Positions 5,507-6,889 of a stretch of DNA of 6,889 nucleotides are shown here, piece after piece (within the stretch, counting starts at the first letter, position 1; every line of letters starts with the position of its first letter). Below the pieces are notes generated by a model, which worked only from the letters and a program-made list of their open reading frames with translations, was not told the DNA's origin and did not search any database. Position numbers and translations under genes: made by a program. The stretch is from positions 1 to 6,889 of the forward strand of contig JAITEC010000016.1 in NCBI GenBank assembly GCA_031282225.1, read 5' to 3'. Source of the DNA: Oscillospiraceae bacterium. Lineage in GTDB: Bacteria > Bacillota > Clostridia > Oscillospirales > Oscillospiraceae.

Positions 5507-6889
5507 TTAACTGATGTTAACTACCACGGCACTCGATGCAGACGAAACGCCCGAAACCGGCTTGTACCTCACCTCTACTTGAGTATGCCCGGCACTTATT
5601 AGCGAGGTCACCGTTATGGTCGTGGCGGATGATGCAATAGTGCTCCAAGAAGAAGCGCCGGTTGCTCTATACTGCATACTGGAGTTTACGCCTGTTATCT
5701 TTTTGTTGGAAGAATCATACGACAGCCCGACCGGCTGCGCCACACGGGCATAGAGTATTATTTCCTTGACGTTAGAGGCAGGGGCGGTAGCCGTTGCCTG
5801 TTTGCGAATGGACAGCACCGTTGTCCCTCCGCTCGCTATTGAATCAATCAGCGCGGCGCAGTCGTATGTCGTGCTTGTGAATGTGGCATATGCGCTGCCG
5901 TTAACGCTCATTTCCATTGCGGTCGATACGCTGGATACGACTTCTGTGGTGATGTTAAGCGAGGGCGAAGGGGCGCTGCCCCTGGCGCTGAGCGTTATGC
6001 TTTTGTTTGCGGATGCAGGACTCGTATTCGCCACGCCTGAGTATCGCACATAATATGTCACGCTTGTGGCTGGAATGTCTAACGCGATCAGGCCGTTGGA
6101 ACAGGCTGTCCACTGAGTGTCCGTGGATTTCTTGTACTCCATTGAGCTGTCAACGCTGCTCAGCACCGCCTGATCCGGGTAATTAACGGCATTGTACACA
6201 AGTGCCGGCGCGGTTGGCGCAGCGCCTCTTTTGCTGATGCTAAATGTCGCGGAGGCTGTAGCCGGAGCCGTCGATGTAGCCGCTTTTCGCACATAGAGCG
6301 TTATGGCTTTAGATGTGGAAATAGCCGATGAAATATCACTTGAACCGTGTGCTGCTATTGCGGATGTCCACGATTTTCCGTCAGTTCCATATTGGTAATT
6401 TATGCCGTTTGTGCATCCGCTGACTGTTTCCGACACCAGATCAAGCGCCAATGTCGGCGCAGTAGGCAGTGTGTCAAGCGTTACAGTCACTGGGCTGGAA
6501 GCGGACGAGACGCCGCTGACCGGTTTGTAGCGGATGTCGATTAAAACTGCGGCAGTTTCGCTCAGCAGGGATTCGACGTTTAATGTCGCAGCAGTTATAT
6601 TTGCCCAACTTGATGCGCCCTGTTCTTTATACTGCATTGTATTCGCGGTGCCGCTGACTATGCAGGTGATGGGACTGTACGTTAGCCCCGTCGGTGCCGA
6701 CAGCCTGGGATACAGCAAAATCTCCGTCGTCGCGGAGGCAGGCGCCAATGCTGTTGCGAACTTGCGTACTGAGAACACAGTTGCGCCTGTTGACGCAGCG
6801 TCAATCAATCCCGACACATCGTATGCCGAGGACGCGGCAGTTACAGTTGTGAAATTTGTGCCGTTTGAGCTGATTTCCATGGCGGTGGT
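5507..6889 (-). CDS. Large repetitive, probably surface-exposed protein, C-terminal part (5' end beyond the window)
   Basis: The minus-strand frame is open from the right edge to a TAA at 5509-5507, giving 460 residues of a longer protein. The ATG at 6880 is internal: it aligns with the middle of a later repeat, and TTA precedes it in frame. The sequence is rich in Ser, Thr, Ala and Val and consists of about six beta-rich modules of roughly 76-82 residues. Each has a central M-x-Y/S...W-like strand and a late VR-x(n)-PAS or VR-x(n)-SASS strand. This resembles Ig-like repeats of Firmicutes S-layer-associated or adhesin proteins, a resemblance from memory. The last module ends at the stop, with no LPXTG motif, SLH domain or C-terminal membrane anchor, so any export or anchoring signal must be N-terminal. 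GC is about 47% in a sampled line versus 70% in spoIIAB, suggesting acquisition or different selection. It is unrelated to spore regulation as far as I can see. Confidence 0.8.
   Translation of the reverse strand, partial: TTAMEISSNGTNFTTVTAASSAYDVSGLIDAASTGATVFSVRKFATALAPASATTEILLYPRLSAPTGLTYSPITCIVSGTANTMQYKEQGASSWANITAATLNVESLLSETAAVLIDIRYKPVSGVSSASSPVTVTLDTLPTAPTLALDLVSETVSGCTNGINYQYGTDGKSWTSAIAAHGSSDISSAISTSKAITLYVRKAATSTAPATASATFSISKRGAAPTAPALVYNAVNYPDQAVLSSVDSSMEYKKSTDTQWTACSNGLIALDIPATSVTYYVRYSGVANTSPASANKSITLSARGSAPSPSLNITTEVVSSVSTAMEMSVNGSAYATFTSTTYDCAALIDSIASGGTTVLSIRKQATATAPASNVKEIILYARVAQPVGLSYDSSNKKITGVNSSMQYRATGASSWSTIASSATTITVTSLISAGHTQVEVRYKPVSGVSSASSAVVVNIS
5510..6889 (-). 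repeat. Six protein modules with a four-module higher-order repeat
   Basis: Module boundaries on the minus strand are approximately 6889-6704 (partial), 6703-6470, 6469-6230, 6229-5984, 5983-5747 and 5746-5510. The first resembles the fifth (MEISSNG / MEMSVNG; VRKFATALAPAS / IRKQATATAPAS). The second resembles the sixth (MQYKEQGASSW / MQYRATGASSW; RYKPVSGVSSASS in both). The offset is about 320 residues, so the array has a period of four modules. The middle two modules are each distinct. Confidence 0.75.

Noticed and set aside
5507..6880. ATG at 6880 as the real start of the repetitive protein
   Set aside because: The codon aligns with the interior of a repeat (TAMEMSVNG in the later module), the frame is open to the window edge, and there is no signal peptide. 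The gene is 5'-partial.
1..6889. CRISPR arrays, tRNA, rRNA, transposases or attachment sites
   Set aside because: Looked for spaced identical repeats, RNA-gene signatures and recombinase motifs on both strands and saw none.

Overview
The window reads as chromosomal DNA from a GC-rich, endospore-forming member of the Firmicutes, most likely a Clostridia lineage. The main evidence is a complete spoIIA sporulation operon. Supporting signs are a DUF4491-type membrane protein, a Clostridia-style topoisomerase IV A subunit, purine-rich Shine-Dalgarno (SD) sites, and frequent GTG/TTG starts and ATA/AGG codons. I cannot name a genus from sequence alone.

Layout. Bases 1-103 (minus) hold the start of a small DUF4491-like membrane protein that runs off the left edge. 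Bases 104-359 form a divergent intergenic region with a near-consensus minus-strand promoter (186-214), and a weaker plus-strand promoter (163-190) whose -10 lies almost exactly on top of it. Bases 360-2603 (plus) encode a ParC-like type IIA topoisomerase A subunit. Bases 2667-3935 (plus) encode an exported, probably lipid-anchored transglutaminase-like protein that keeps His and Asp of the triad but has Gly where the catalytic Cys should be. That gene runs tail-to-tail into the sporulation operon and overlaps it by 23 bp.

On the minus strand, read right to left, are spoIIAA (5397-5071), spoIIAB (5063-4623) and sigF/spoIIAC (4620-3913). This is the partner-switching module that restricts sigma-F activity to the forespore: SpoIIAB binds and inhibits sigma-F and phosphorylates SpoIIAA, and unphosphorylated SpoIIAA releases sigma-F. 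Upstream of it on the same strand (6889-5507, 5' end outside the window) is the C-terminal part of a long repetitive Ser/Thr/Ala-rich protein, probably surface-exposed. It is visibly less GC-rich than its neighbours.

The most interesting signal is the spoIIAA leader. A perfect 17-bp inverted repeat (5403-5445) has its 3' arm containing the spoIIAA SD sequence, and it directly abuts an extended -10 element (5446-5454). A transcript reading through from the surface-protein gene would fully bury the ribosome-binding site. A transcript starting at the local promoter would begin inside the hairpin and lose part of it. This could be a translational insulator that keeps stray transcription from producing sigma-F regulators. 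A Spo0A-box-like heptamer sits at the -35 position of that promoter. Five consecutive complete genes (parC, the transglutaminase-like gene, spoIIAA, spoIIAB, sigF) appear to use GTG or TTG starts.
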